64,000 nucleotides of DNA, from contig MNCI01035139.1 of NCBI GenBank assembly GCA_015680685.1, positions 139,690 through 203,689 on the forward strand, in the 5' to 3' direction. Below, piece by piece: positions 1-11,249 of this stretch (position 1 is its first letter; every line of letters starts with the position of its first letter). A program made the position numbers and the translations under genes. The notes under the pieces are model-generated. The model made no database searches. It was not told where the DNA came from and saw nothing but the letters and a program-made list of their open reading frames with translations. The stretch comes from Gnetum montanum (lineage: Eukaryota > Streptophyta > Gnetopsida > Gnetales > Gnetaceae).

Positions 1-1069
1 AACAACAACAACAACAACCACTAAGAAACCTTTCATTATCAAGGTGCCACAACGAGTTAGTCACACAAACACTCCTAAACCACCATTTGTAATCAAGGTG
101 CCACAATGTGATGGCCCCTCACCTACCCAAAGCCCAACAGTGGGAAATGTCTTAATATCCCCTCCCTGGAGGGTTGACCCCACTAACAACCTAGGTAGGC
201 CTACCAAATGGCAACACAAGAGGAAAAACAAGCACCTTGCAACCCCGATGGCCAAAGTAAAAGCCACAACCAACAAGAAACAACCAAACATTGGGGTCCC
301 TACCCCCAAGTAGGCCAAGCAAACCAAGTCGAAGTCCCCTCCCCGAGAGATCTATCTCTCAAGCCACATGAAGGAAATCAAGGCCAACACAACAACCAAT
401 GACAAGGACTTTGTAGCTACACTAACCCAAGTGAAACAAACACTTAAGCAAAAGAACACAACATTGAGCTTGTACAACCTAGTCATGCCTCATCTGCTCA
501 CTGCCAAGCATTAGCCCAGATCTTGGACTCCATTCTTATTATAGAGGACATCCCTACAAATGAGGCATCCATTCGTGCAATAATGTTACCCCCTACATAA
601 CAAGAATCAAGTTCAAAAACCCTAGTGTTCCATGACAATGTAGTTAAAGTTAACCTAGAAAGAGGGGAGGTTACTATAGCTCCACTATCCATTAGCGTAT
701 GCGTTGGGTAGTGTACCATTCGCAGAGTGCATGTCAATGATGGTGCAGCAACAAATGTAGTCCTATACTCCATTATCAACAAGCTAGGCCTGACAAATGA
801 AATCGGGCCAACCAAAACCATGTCTCTAAAATCCTTCAATCCATCACGTGTCATAGTCAGGGGTATAATCAACTTAGCCTTTGTGGTAGGAGAGTAATTC
901 CCCACTAGTGTAGATTTCACTATCATTAAGGAGATGCCAGGTTTCAACATGATTCTAGGCAAGCCTTGGCTAGCCCAACTAAGGGCCATCTCCTCTCCTA
1001 TCCACCAAGAAATCCACCTTCCATACGAAGGTGGCCAAGTTATCATCCATGGTGATAATGCTTCCTCTT
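1..1069 (+). pseudogene. Tat-type gypsy gag-protease fragment (A1)
   Basis: This is a remnant of the linker and aspartic protease of a Tat-type Ty3/gypsy polyprotein, running in from the left edge. The start encodes Thr repeats and two copies of a PFVIKVPQ-like motif. A helix related to LKQKNTTLSLY follows near 440-480. The protease core appears at about 725-760 as a DDGAATNV-like sequence with one D changed to N, and 934-1060 reads GFNMILGKPWLAQLRA and then SPIHQEIHLPYEGG. Several stops and frame changes interrupt it, so it is not functional. The same order of blocks recurs in A2 (5700-6453) and in element B (16960-18653). The fragment stops where the A2 LTR begins. Confidence 0.8.
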
Positions 1070-1339
1070 TAAAACACCCTAAACTTCTAAGGCATTCTTG
1101 CTTCACCAGGCCCTAGAAATTCAGGCAGCATCACGGTAGTTCTTTCGGAGATGGATGCTTCAAAGTTCAAAGTCTCTAGTTTAGCAAGTTTTCTACTCCC
1201 AGTGTTGGTAGGCTCAATGGATTCTCCAACCTACCCATTTGAGTAGTTCATCCAGCTGACAGCCTACTCAAAGGCAATGTGCAGAGTTGTCAACAGTGCT
1301 CATGATGCGCAAAACAGTTAAGCAATTTTTCTAGGTTAG

Positions 1340-2000
1340 GAAGTTTGCTATACTACGCTACGCTATGTAGCATAGCAGGCTTCAGAAAATAGTTGTAGAG
1401 TGAAGTGCTATGCTATGCTACGATGCACAGCGTAGCATAGCATAGAAAATGTTCAAATAGTCAACTCCCTTGCCCGATCCCAAGTTCTTCGACGGTGGCT
1501 CCCTCCTTTAGAAAGCGGCAAGTTTAGCGAAGAGAAGGCCATGTTGGCTACTACGTTATGCTATACTACATAGCATAGCACAGCATAGCAACTCTATAGA
1601 AGTGACAAAAAATCATCTCAAAGTGCAGGATCAATAAGTTCGCAAGCTTTACATTGGAAAGTGTAAAGGCTGCAGATTTTTGGCATTTCTACAATTAACG
1701 GCAGTTGCTACGCTATGCTACGCCACATAGCATAGCACAGCATAGCACAACGTAGCATAGTGTAGCAAATATGCAAAATCAGTCAAAACACTTCAAAGGC
1801 TTCCAACATATGCAACAGGCCCCAACGCAAGTTTCTTCCTCAAACTAGTGGCTAGGTTATGCTATGCTGCATAGCATAGAAAGATGCTACATTACGCCAA
1901 CATGTTATGCTCCAAGGTGTAGCACAGTGTAGCAAGCATCTATGCTACATCGATGCATCTCCTTGGATAGCAAGCTACTATGCTATGCCACATGGTAGGC
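1340..2000. repeat. GCTATGCTAC hairpin array in A2 U3
   Basis: Repeated variants of GCTATGCTACG and its complement CGTAGCATAGC lie in several clusters. One is a perfect 15-bp inverted repeat with an 8-base loop (1408-1422 with 1431-1445). Others lie near 1556-1590, 1708-1765 and 1855-1990. The A3 LTR has the same motif at about 7300-7800, so the array belongs to the LTR family. Confidence 0.8.
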
Positions 2001-2200
2001 ACAGCATGGTGGGTAGTTATGCTACATCAATGCACCACACCTATGTTTTTTACCGTTGGCACATATCTCCAAGTTCTAATAGCACAATTACAGCATGGAA
2101 AACTTGTCAATCAGTCCTACATGACCATGCAGCATAGATACATCAACACGGGCCCAGAACACATGGCATCCAAACCGCATCTTCCATGTGCTCTTGGTCC

Positions 2201-2208
2201 TATAAATA
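2201..2208 (+). promoter_or_regulatory. TATA box of A2 LTR
   Basis: TATAAATA follows GGTCC and is followed by a block (CAATGATCAAAGGGGTTGGC) conserved in the A3 LTR (TATA at 7091-7098 on the minus strand) and in A4 (31739-31746). Position inside the LTR and conservation in three copies support a core promoter. Confidence 0.7.
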
Positions 2209-2803
2209 GCCCGACAAGCAATGATCAAAGGGGTTGGCAATTCGGAGCACCTTTGCATAATATTAGCAAACTTGAGTAGTTAACAAATTCTGTTAGCAAC
2301 TAGCAAAAAAAACCCCCTTGTTTTTAGTTAGCATCCAGTTAACAAGTTGGCTTTTTGACATCCGGGCATTGTTGGCTTTGGAATCCGCATTTGAGCACAT
2401 TGTGGGCTTGCTTTGAACGTCTTGGTTACTTTTGGGATCTTTGTGCTTCCCAGTGTTGTACAACCAATTTTATCCATCTGGCAAAGTAAATTCATATATT
2501 TGAAGTAGTTCATTCCTTAACTTCTACTTTTCTTTTCTCTTTATCACTACATTTTGCATTATTATCACCTTCCCGCATTCAACAAATTTCATTTTGTGTT
2601 ATAAGCACTGCTTTCACATTAAACGTTTGCAAAAGGTTATATTAACACCTACTAAGTCCCTGTCTGATCTACTAGACCATTTAGGGTGCCCCATTTCCAT
2701 TTTATCCAACATGGCCCTCACATAGATTTGGGATTAAAACTATCAAGACCGACAACCTCTCAATGTTTTCCAGCCACCGACATTTTAGGTTGCAACATTT
2801 TTC

Positions 2804-2822
2804 TAGTGCTAGAAGGAGGGCC
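2804..2822 (+). other. Primer-binding site of A2
   Basis: TAGTGCTAGAAGGAGGGCC lies six bases after the LTR end. Element B has TGGCGCTAGAAGGAGGGCC at the same place; plant LTR elements normally start this site with TGG, the complement of the tRNA CCA end. The A2 and A4 copies share two changes from the B version. I do not name the tRNA. Confidence 0.65.
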
Positions 2823-3260
2823 TTCTTGGTGCCCTTCCCATGTTTCATGGTAGTCCTATGAGAATTATGCATCCTGATATGCATTAGCATAAATTTAACA
2901 CCCATTTGTGGTTATTTACGCATCGTGCGGTGTAGATCAGTTGCTTCGACAATTCTTCTGGAACCCCGCAGGACATAAAGCCTCCTATCACCATTTCACT
3001 TGCTTGTTTTACGGTAGTCTTGCATGAGTTCTATACCCTATCGTGCACTAGCATAAATGTAACACCCTTCAGCAGTTGTTTACACATCGTGTGGTATAGA
3101 TTGGTCGCTCTGAAGATTCCTTTGGAATCTGGAAAGACATAAAGCCTTTTTATTATTCTTCGATTTCCTTGCTTTTCACGTTCGGAAAAACTGTTTAGCT
3201 TCGTAATAATGGCTTCTTTAAGCACCGTTGCTAACACCTTCAACGTTGAAGTTCCCATCA
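2823..3260 (+). other. A2 leader, no gene seen
   Basis: Non-coding leader between the primer site and gag. It contains a diverged tandem duplication: the stretch at about 2835-2990 (start of TGCATTAGCATAAATTTAAC near 2880) resembles that at about 3010-3150 (CACTAGCATAAATGTAACAC). No open frame here has recognisable similarity. Confidence 0.5.
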
Positions 3261-5690
3261 TAGTTCAAGGCATCACATGTGCCAAACAACCACTCAACCT
3301 AATGCTGGAAACACATTGATCCCTCAGGATCCATAACTGGGGACCTAAGAGCTTGGCATAGTAGCATGAACGTTATAACTTCCTCTATGCAAAGGTGTAG
3401 GCAAACCTACCCTTGGACGTGCAAGAACTTGAGGAAAAATGTAGTTTCAAGTTTTCTTACTACGATGGGAAGGAGCTTTTTTCCACTCCCAGTGCTTCCA
3501 TCCCTTTGACACAGACAAATCAATGGCTTCTAGACCAACTAATCTAGTTGGCTAGACTTAGGGAGCAGTAGGACATAGTGTCCAACCATGAAAAGACCTT
3601 ACAGGATGGACAAGAGAAGCTCTATTCTTAATCCAACTGCAAAGGTCAAACCAACCCCATCACGGTCCCTCCTATCCATTCTTTCTAGACCAACCCATTA
3701 TCTATCGTCGCTCCCTTTGTGATCACGCCTATGCTCCTGCAACCTATAGTCACACCTATAGTGGGTAGCCATGTCATCTTCCCAGTGTATCAACACCCTT
3801 ATTCCCATGTTTCATTTGCAACTACTATTCCTCCACAAACCTATCATCAGTCCATTCCTGTAGTGCATCACACACCAATCATTGCTACCCTACCACATAT
3901 TCATACCGTACCTACTTCACATTCGTACGCAACTTTTGTTTCCATTTCCACATTCACACATGTCCCACCATTAGTGGTGCACCCAAGCTTGTCCACATTA
4001 TGGACCCCATTCACTTCTCCCCCTACTATTCTACCATCACAGATGTCTCACCACATTCCTCACCAAGCCTACCATACCCCACAAATGGTACAACTTGGCA
4101 TGGGAATATGGTCTTTTCCCCCTCACACGCAAGCTACCCATTCCATGGTGCAACCGGTGGTTGCCGCTTCAATAGCACCACCTACCGGGTGGTGGATAGC
4201 ATAGCCCACCACTATTCATAAGGGCCACCCCAATGGTACTACTAATGGATCATGTTGTCGCCCCCTCCATTCCATAAACGGGAGCTACCTCGGTAGTTTC
4301 CCAAACATCCACATCATCACAGGGTCTAGATCAAGTGTTCCAGCTTATCCAGACCCTTACTAAGAAAGTAAATTACCTCAAGGCTGTTGGGTCTGACATG
4401 GTATAGGTCATGGACTTTTACCAAGATGACCCTATTAGCTCTACAATCCCCGCTCTTACATTATGCCTAAGGATGTCCCTCCCCCACTTCACGAAGTAAA
4501 ATGGAGAGGGGGATTTCAATGCACATCTTGTTACCTTTAGGTCTGAGTCCCTTCTACTATAGTAATGGCTGCACACGATTATCCATGTCTTTGCCATGTC
4601 GCTGGCTGGAAAGGCCCTAGACTAGTACCATGCCCTACCATGCTCCTCCATATCAACCCTAGAGGAGCTTCTAACCCAGTTCGTGATGCGCTTCAAATAT
4701 AACTTGAAGGCAGAAATAACACTAGATTAGTTGATGAGCATGAAGCAGGATCCTCTAGAACTAGTCCAGAAGTTAATCAATCTATGAGCCCATCATGGAG
4801 GCCCACTTGCTGGTCGTATTTAAGGATGCAGTAAATGACTTCATCAAGTCTAAACTATATTACTTCACTCCTCGCACTCTTAGTGAAGCCTTCGCCTAGA
4901 CCAAGAGCATATAAGATGCAGTTGAGGTGAGCAAAGGTCTGGCCTATGTTGCTTACAAAACACCTTCACAAAGAAGGATAAGGGTAAGGCTACAATAGCC
5001 ACAGTGGCCACTATGGCGAATGAGGCCAAGCCCAAACCTAATAAAATAGTAACAAGAACAACAAGAAGCTAGTTGCACCCATAGCCAATCCTGCACCCAA
5101 GCAGGGCAATGCACTGCAACCTGCAATACCCACACCTGAGGCATCTGTGCAACCAAAATTGAACTTTGAGCAGAGAGATCGCTCAAAGTATACCCTACTA
5201 CCTGTCAAGCCTTTAAATCTTCTGAAGCATCTACTGGTAGTGGGGCACATCCAACATAAGCACATGTTGGAAGAGTGAATTAGGAGACATCTACATTACT
5301 ACAAGCTTCTTAGGAACCACTCCTTCCCCTTTTCCAATGAGCCTCTAGTTCCCAAGAATTTTAGGCTGGATAGGTTTTGTAACTACCACCAACAATGTGG
5401 TCACAAAACAGATTACTGTCTAGCATTGAAGGATGACATCCAAAGGATGATTGATCAGGGAAAACTGATGTTGGATGAAAGCAACCTAGTATGTCCTGAG
5501 AATCAATCTCTGCATGTCTACACTAACCCTCTCAATGCCAACAACGTCATTTATGTCATCAACAAAATCAGCATTGACAGTGATCCTAGAACAACCCAGT
5601 AGCTGTTTGTGGTTCGTGTGCCTTAGCATAGTGCACCAGCACCACAAGAAGCTGATCAAAGCTTGCAATAATAGTTTAACTTGACAGTCC
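3260..5690 (+). pseudogene. gag of element A2 (decayed)
   Basis: This is a decayed Gag polyprotein region, colinear with gag of element B. The N-terminal part (about 3390-3470) matches B at 14820-14880. A low-complexity stretch rich in Pro, His, Thr and Val (3719-4204) is open for 161 codons. The capsid-like part begins with a FYQDDPISST-type sequence (about 4418) and continues through an MSLAGKALD-type block (about 4595) to about 4930. A zinc-knuckle pattern C-x2-H-x4-H-x4-C is read at about 5378-5420 (FCNYHQQCGHKTDYC). Many stops and shifts mean no intact Gag can be made. It is followed by the protease linker. Confidence 0.75.
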
Positions 5691-6453
5691 CTCCCCAGAC
5701 ATCTGCCCCCACATCACTTGTTGGAAAAACTGCATCACCCTACTTGTTAACACTATTAGCTCCGTTTGTCATCAAGGGGCCAACTCCTTTAACAGCCCCT
5801 ATCCTGCTTAATATAGTTGCATAGCCTTTTGGTTCTAAGAAATGAGAAATGTGTTTTGTAGGTGAGACATCGAATGAAGGTATTTCCCTAGGTACTTCCA
5901 AGCCTATGTCTTCACCCCCTACGTCTAGACCCTATGTTGCTACAACCGCACAATCCACACCACCCCGCCAAAAAGGGTCTGAACCTAGATCCGAAACTAC
6001 CCCTCCTCGGGAAATCTATATCCTAGGACAAATAGAAGAGGAGAAGGGTAGTAAATAGGGAAGTAGCAAAAACCTCTTGGACACTCTTAGTTAGGTCAAG
6101 CAATCTCTCAAACAAAAGAACACTACATTGAGCTTGTATGACCTAATCATGGCATTTGCCCCACACCATAAGACTTTGATCTGCATGTTGAAATTAATTT
6201 CAGTCGACGAGGACATGCCAACAGAAGAGGAAGAAAGCCACTCAGTCATGCTCCCCTCTATGCCTACAGAGGCAAAGCTGTCCCAACTAATTTTCTGCAA
6301 CTACTCCATTAGGGAAGACTCTAAAAGGGGTCAGGTGACTACAGCACCCCTATTCATCACAATTCAAGTTGTCCAACATAGGGTCCAAAGGGTACACGTC
6401 GATGATGGGGCTGCCACAAACGTCATCCCCTTTCCTATTGTGGATAGGCTAGG
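5690..6453 (+). pseudogene. Linker and truncated protease of A2
   Basis: Linker and N-terminal protease of A2. PFVIKGPT-like and LFVVRVP-like copies of the repeated linker motif occur at 5600-5800. The LKQKNTTLSLYDL helix is at about 6108-6150, and 6128-6453 is open and reads RVHVDDGAATNVIPFPIVD, the retropepsin active-site region with D-G-A. The frame is cut at 6453 by the terminal bases of the A3 LTR, so the flap and C-terminal half of protease are missing. The open frame that runs on to 6481 includes A3 LTR bases and is chimeric. Confidence 0.8.
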
Positions 6454-8082
6454 TGTAGCAACCAAAAACGTCAGTGACTAGAAAACATTGATAGATCATC
6501 AGTCAACAACAATCTTAACCCCATTTCCATGGGAGGGACGTGCTGAATGGAATGGAAACAAGGCATCATGAATGGTCTGGTTGATCAGACAGGGACTTAG
6601 TTGGTGTTAATATAACCTTTTGCAACGTGTGATTTGAAAATGAGACTAATAGCACGAAGTAGTTCTTAAATATAAAAGAAATAGAAAATAATGTAAAATG
6701 CAATAATAAGCAGGAGACAAAGTAAAATGCAGTTAGAAAAATGCACTGCCTTAAAGCTATGACTTTGCTCTATCAAGATGGGTACAATCGGTTGCACAAC
6801 GCTGAGAAGTGCAGAGATCCCGAGAGTAACCAGGACTTATAGAGCTAGGTGGCTATGTGCTCACACGTGGACTTAGGCATTAACAATACAAAGTGCTACT
6901 ACGGTGGTAGAAAAGAGTAGAAAAAAATGCCAAATGAGAGTGCCAACTGTTTACAATGTCAAACAGAAAGCTTACAATGCTCAAGGTTACAATGCTATCT
7001 TGCTTGCTTGTTAGCCAACAAAGTTGTTAGTCAACCAGATTGCCAAAAAGAAAAATGGACTGGGGACCCCTTGAGCATTACTCGTTAGGGTATTTATAGG
7101 ACCAAGGCTATGTGAAACATGCAATTTGGACGCCACGTGCCCTAGGCCTATGCTAAACTTTCTATGCTACACATGCCTGCATGACCATTGGGCAGGTTTT
7201 CCATGTCGTAATTACAAGTCTACCACGTTGTAATTGTGCTATCAGATCAACAGTGTGATTAGGTGGAGTGCATTGATGTAGTGTAACTATTTGCCACCCT
7301 TTGCTATGCTTTGTAGCGTAGCATGTTTCTCGTGGTGTAGCATCTTGTCACAGTGTAGCGTAGCGTAGCGTAACATAGCAACTATTTGCTTATGACTATT
7401 GGTTGCAGATTTGCTATGCTATGCTACGGTGCATAGCGTATCATAACATAGCAGTTGTCCTTAGTTGCAAAACTATTGCCAATCTACAAACTTTTCCTTT
7501 TGCACTATGAAACTTGCGAACTTGCTAATCCGGACCTTTGAGATCCCTTCTGTCACTTTCGTAGAATTTCTACATCTCACTGCACTATGTAGCTTAGTGT
7601 AGCATAGCAACAAACATGACCTACTTTTGGCCAAGTCTGCCACTTTTTGATGGAAGGAGACATTGTTGAAGGCCTTGAAGTCGAGCAAGGGGACTAACCA
7701 TCCATCTTTTGCTATGTTGTGTAGCACAACATAGCATAGCAATTCACTTCCACAAATGTCTTATAAATTTTGCTACACTACATAGCATAGCATAGTGTAG
7801 CAAAACTCCTTGACTTAGAAAACTTGCTGAAGCATTTTTCACGTTCTAAACACTGCCAGCAATTCTACGCACTACTCCTAAGTGAACTGTCAGCTGGATG
7901 AACTACTTAGGTGGGGGTAGGCTGGAGAATCTGTTTAGCCTGCTAACACCGAGAGTAGAGAAAATTTCCAAACTGGATTGTTTGAACATCAGAGCATCCA
8001 TCTCCTAAAGAACTACCATAATGCTACGCAATTTGCAAAGACCTAGTGAAGCAAGCATGCCTTTGAATTTTTGGGTGTTTCA
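6454..8082 (-). mobile_element. 3' LTR of Tat-type element A3
   Basis: A 1.63-kb LTR on the minus strand. On that strand it begins TGAAACACCC (8082) directly after a polypurine tract and ends ...GGTTGCTACA (6454), abutting the A2 protease. A TATA box lies at 7091-7098 and GCTATGCTAC-type repeats at about 7300-7800. It aligns end to end with the A2 LTR. Exact LTR termini at the junction support a nested insertion. Confidence 0.85.
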
Positions 8083-8095
8083 TTGGCCCCTCTTT
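8083..8095 (-). other. Polypurine tract of A3
   Basis: On the minus strand AAAGAGGGGCCAA precedes the LTR start TGAAACA. The same tract and junction occur in element B at 29199-29212, as expected for the second-strand priming site of related elements. Confidence 0.8.
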
Positions 8096-9180
8096 GCTGA
8101 TGTCTGGAGGATGGGCTTGAGAGACGTTGACAAAGAATACGAAACACCACAAAAGACACGATGCTAACGTTGCTGCTTGGTGATTGTCAAGACGTCACTT
8201 GGCTATGCTCAAGAGTGAAAGGATGAAGCAGGGAGGAAGGAGGTTCAGGAAAAGGGCAAAGATGAGGTTTAGCAGAGTCCCTCATCGGAGTGCTCATGAG
8301 GGAGTTTTTCATGATTTCATCTTTACTTTCACTGGCCTTTAACCTCCTATAGGACAGGTGCTTCTTTTCCAGGATGAGCTGTGTTACATCCGTGTTGGGT
8401 TTTGATGTGTCTATAGGTGCTTCCCATGTGGCGAGCTATGTTACGCACATCATGGAACTTGCAGTCTGAAGTAGCCAAGCTAATTAAGGCACTCACTTCA
8501 CGATGTCATAGCATTTGCTACTGTGGCAAGATGTACTTTCAACCACATCCTCTAAGCATGATGGAGAGTGAAAAAACCACGATGTGAAGTGAGGGCAAAG
8601 ATCTTGCTTGCTGCAGACATTGTTGAAGCTCTTGGACACCCATGCTGGTGCACTTCATCCAAAGTAGGAAGGCCAACAGTAGCCTTGGCAGCATCAGTGT
8701 GGAGGAGTTGGCATCAAAGGCGTCGAGAGCTGCTATGAGTGTAGATGCTTTGAAATCCCTCCCAAAGGCATGCATTCTCAGTTCAACTATGGTATCAATT
8801 ACTACATAGATAAACGTCATGCGAGCCCAGGCATTGGTAGGGAGCTGGAGGGTAACAATATTGTGGCTAGGCCACAATACTGCTGGAACTCCAGCGGTGG
8901 GCACTAGCCAAGGAACTACCATCAGGGTGATGGGCCATGATGATGGTAGGTCCAGAGGGCCAGTGCAATGTCATACATCATTTTCAGAGGGTTAGCATGA
9001 TTCCAAGGGTGGTGGTGTCACGTACGTTCCAGATCATGTTCCCACTATGTCGTGAACTACGTTATGAAGCTATGACATCCCACCTCCATGTCGACACTGT
9101 GCACACTCGTTCGATGTGTACTTGGCTCAGATGCATGCTGGGGACGTGACACGAACCTAGTTTAAGGTCCTGGTAGACCA
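8096..9180 (-). other. A3 3' untranslated region, no gene recognised
   Basis: Non-coding stretch between the repeat block and the polypurine tract of A3. One minus-strand frame of 127 codons (8539-8922) has no motif I recognise and no counterpart in element B, so I do not call it a gene. Confidence 0.5.
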
Positions 9181-9410
9181 TGTTCTGGGATAGTGTCCCA
9201 ACAGATTGCTATGTTGGTTTAAGGTCCCAACAAATTGTACATGCCAATTTAACATCATAGCAAATGTGTCATGCCAATTTATCATCATAGTGGACTAGCT
9301 ATGCCAGTTTTACATTATAGCGAATGATCGTTGCCAGTTTTAACATCATAGCGGATGCTGCTTTTTGTCACCAATTTAACATCATAGCAAATGCTACTTG
9401 TTGGCACCAT
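9181..9410 (-). repeat. Degenerate tandem repeats in A3 3' UTR
   Basis: About six diverged copies of a 35-45 base unit with the core CCAATTTAACATCATAGC(A/G) follow the integrase end. Element B has a block with the same placement and a related TAAACT core at 27840-28215. Confidence 0.7.
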
Positions 9411-9414
9411 GCTT

Positions 9415-10560
9415 CAAATGTAGTATGGCTTGAGGTAAGAGTGATTCACTGGGTTGGAAAACTCGTTGCCATTCATGTCCGCCAACTTGAAGGCTCCATT
9501 CCTGAAGGCTTTAGTGACCAAGTAAGGGCCTTCCCAATTGGCTAAGAACTTGCTCACATTCTTATGGGAAAGCTTGAGGACAAGGTCTCCCTTTTGTACT
9601 AGCTGTTAATGCAAGTTTGCATGGTGCTTTTGTTGTTGCTTGCTCTGGTAGTGCTCTATGCAACTTAGCGTCTATGCATGTTCCTCCTCTATTGAGTTGA
9701 GATCGATGATCTATGACTCGTTGTTCTAGGCTTCGCTCATGACATCCAATAGGATCATCCAGAGTGATGGTACCTACAACTCAAGAGGAAATAGAGCTTC
9801 AGATCCATAAACTAGACTGTAAGGGGTCTTACTTGTCACAGTTCTGCATGTTGTCTTGTAGGCTCATAGAATGTAGAGGATTTTCTCATGCCACTACCTC
9901 CTGTTGTTGCTAAGCATCCACCTTAGTAAGTTAATGATGGACTTATTTGTAGCCTCCTCCTATCGATTCTCCTACGGGTAATATGGGAAGGAGAATGATT
10001 GCTTAATGCCTAGATTGCTATAGAAGGTTTAGTTTTTTGTACTACTGAATTGTGGCCCATTGTCGGTTACAATAGTTATCGAAAGCCCAAACCTTGTCAC
10101 GATGTTGTCTAAGATGAAGTGGCAAATCTGTTGAGGCATCATCTTCCTCAAGGGGATGGCTTCCACCCACTTAGTAAAATACTTAGTGGCAGTGATAACA
10201 AAACTATGCCCTATGGAGGACTTAGGCATGATAGGTCCTATGAGGTCTAGTCCCCATCATTGAAAAGGCCATGTTATTTTCATTGGGTGCAAGTCCATAT
10301 GTATGAGATTTGCGTATCTTTGGCACATGTCACACATCTTGACTTTTGATAAGCAGTCATGCTCCATGTGGGATCAATAGTATCCTAGGTGTCAGGTTTT
10401 CGCAGCCATAGCCCTAGGTGCTATGTGTCTGCCACACAGTCCCTCATGTACTTCATTAACTACCCTCTACGCCTGCTCTCCACCCATGCATGCCAGCAAT
10501 ATCCCATCATAGGAGCATTAGCATAGGGCATCATTTCTCATGAGTGTATATTGTTGGGCA
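9415..10560 (-). pseudogene. Integrase of element A3 (decayed)
   Basis: Remnant of the DDE integrase of A3. In minus-strand order one reads the H-H-C-C zinc region near 10350-10550, then GHSFVITATKYFTKWVEA and TDNGPQFSS (within 10029-10229), later a degraded E-containing block, and the C-terminal GPY/F-type module at about 9430-9590 (KFLANWEGPYLVTKAF, then PVNHSYLKPYY). Stops and shifts break the frame between these blocks. The integrase of element B at 26640-27832 is the closest match in the window and has the same order. Confidence 0.85.
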
Positions 10561-10689
10561 CGCTTATGGATTGCATCTCTCTCAGCAAATGTCAATCCAT
10601 GTGGGGGCTTGCTATGTTGCAAGTAGCCTTTAATGCTAGTGTACCACTCATGGGTATCCATAGCACTAATAGAGGCTACGTGTCCCACC

Positions 10690-11245
10690 TAAGTGATAGG
10701 CTCAGTACATTCGACAATCGATTTCGTAAGACTTGCAAACGAGTGTGGTGGAATGTTTAGTGCAAGGGTGGCTAACGCATCTACCATGATGTTCTCGCTA
10801 CATGGCACGTGTTGCATATCTGTGGTTGCAAATTGCTTAAGAAGGATTTTTGCTAGATTGTAGCAGGGTTGTAGGTGCATAGATCGCTAGGTGTTGTATG
10901 CATAGTGTTTGGGCAGCTAAGAGGCCTCTGAGTAGCCCCTCATACTCTGCAACATTGTTGGTGCAAGGGAACATAAAACAATAAGCAAATTGATGCATTT
11001 CCCTAGATGGAAACGTAATGATGGCAGCTGCACTACCTCGTCATGCGGTTAAGGCATTGTCAAAGTGTAAAGTAGCTTCCAGGTGCAATGGGACAATGTT
11101 GATAGTGCCAACATGCTCGTCTAGGAATTCGGGATCTATGGTTGCATGGTCATCGACGGGTGAGGCTGTAAGTTGCGTTGCTATGGCTTGACGCTTAGTC
11201 GACAACTGGCTCACATAGTGTAGGTCGAATTCTGTTGTCATTGCT
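10690..11245 (-). pseudogene. Second (archaeal-type) RNase H of A3
   Basis: A second RNase H lies between the RT-linked RNase H and integrase, which is diagnostic of Tat-lineage Ty3/gypsy elements. Minus-strand reads include an FDNALTA-like start at about 11045 (the DGASTS position in B) and a C-terminal stretch at 10689-10880 with QHVPCSENIMVDALATLA, matching QHVSRNDNTIADALATLA in B. The frame is interrupted. Confidence 0.75.
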
Positions 11246-11249
11246 TTCC

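Larger units (their letters stand above)
1070..2797 (+). mobile_element. 5' LTR of Tat-type element A2
   Basis: A 1.73-kb LTR, defined by comparison with the reverse complement of 6454-8082, which aligns over its whole length with many differences. It starts TAAAACACCC where A3 has TGAAACACCC and ends ...GCAACA, six bases before a primer-binding site. The upstream half is filled with GCTATGCTAC-type inverted repeats and a TATA box lies at 2201-2208. It interrupts the A1 protease. No matching right-hand LTR of A2 is in the window, because A3 and later insertions split the element. Confidence 0.8.

Noticed and set aside
8539-8922. 127-codon minus-strand frame in A3 3' UTR
   Set aside because: No recognisable motif and no counterpart in the equivalent region of element B.
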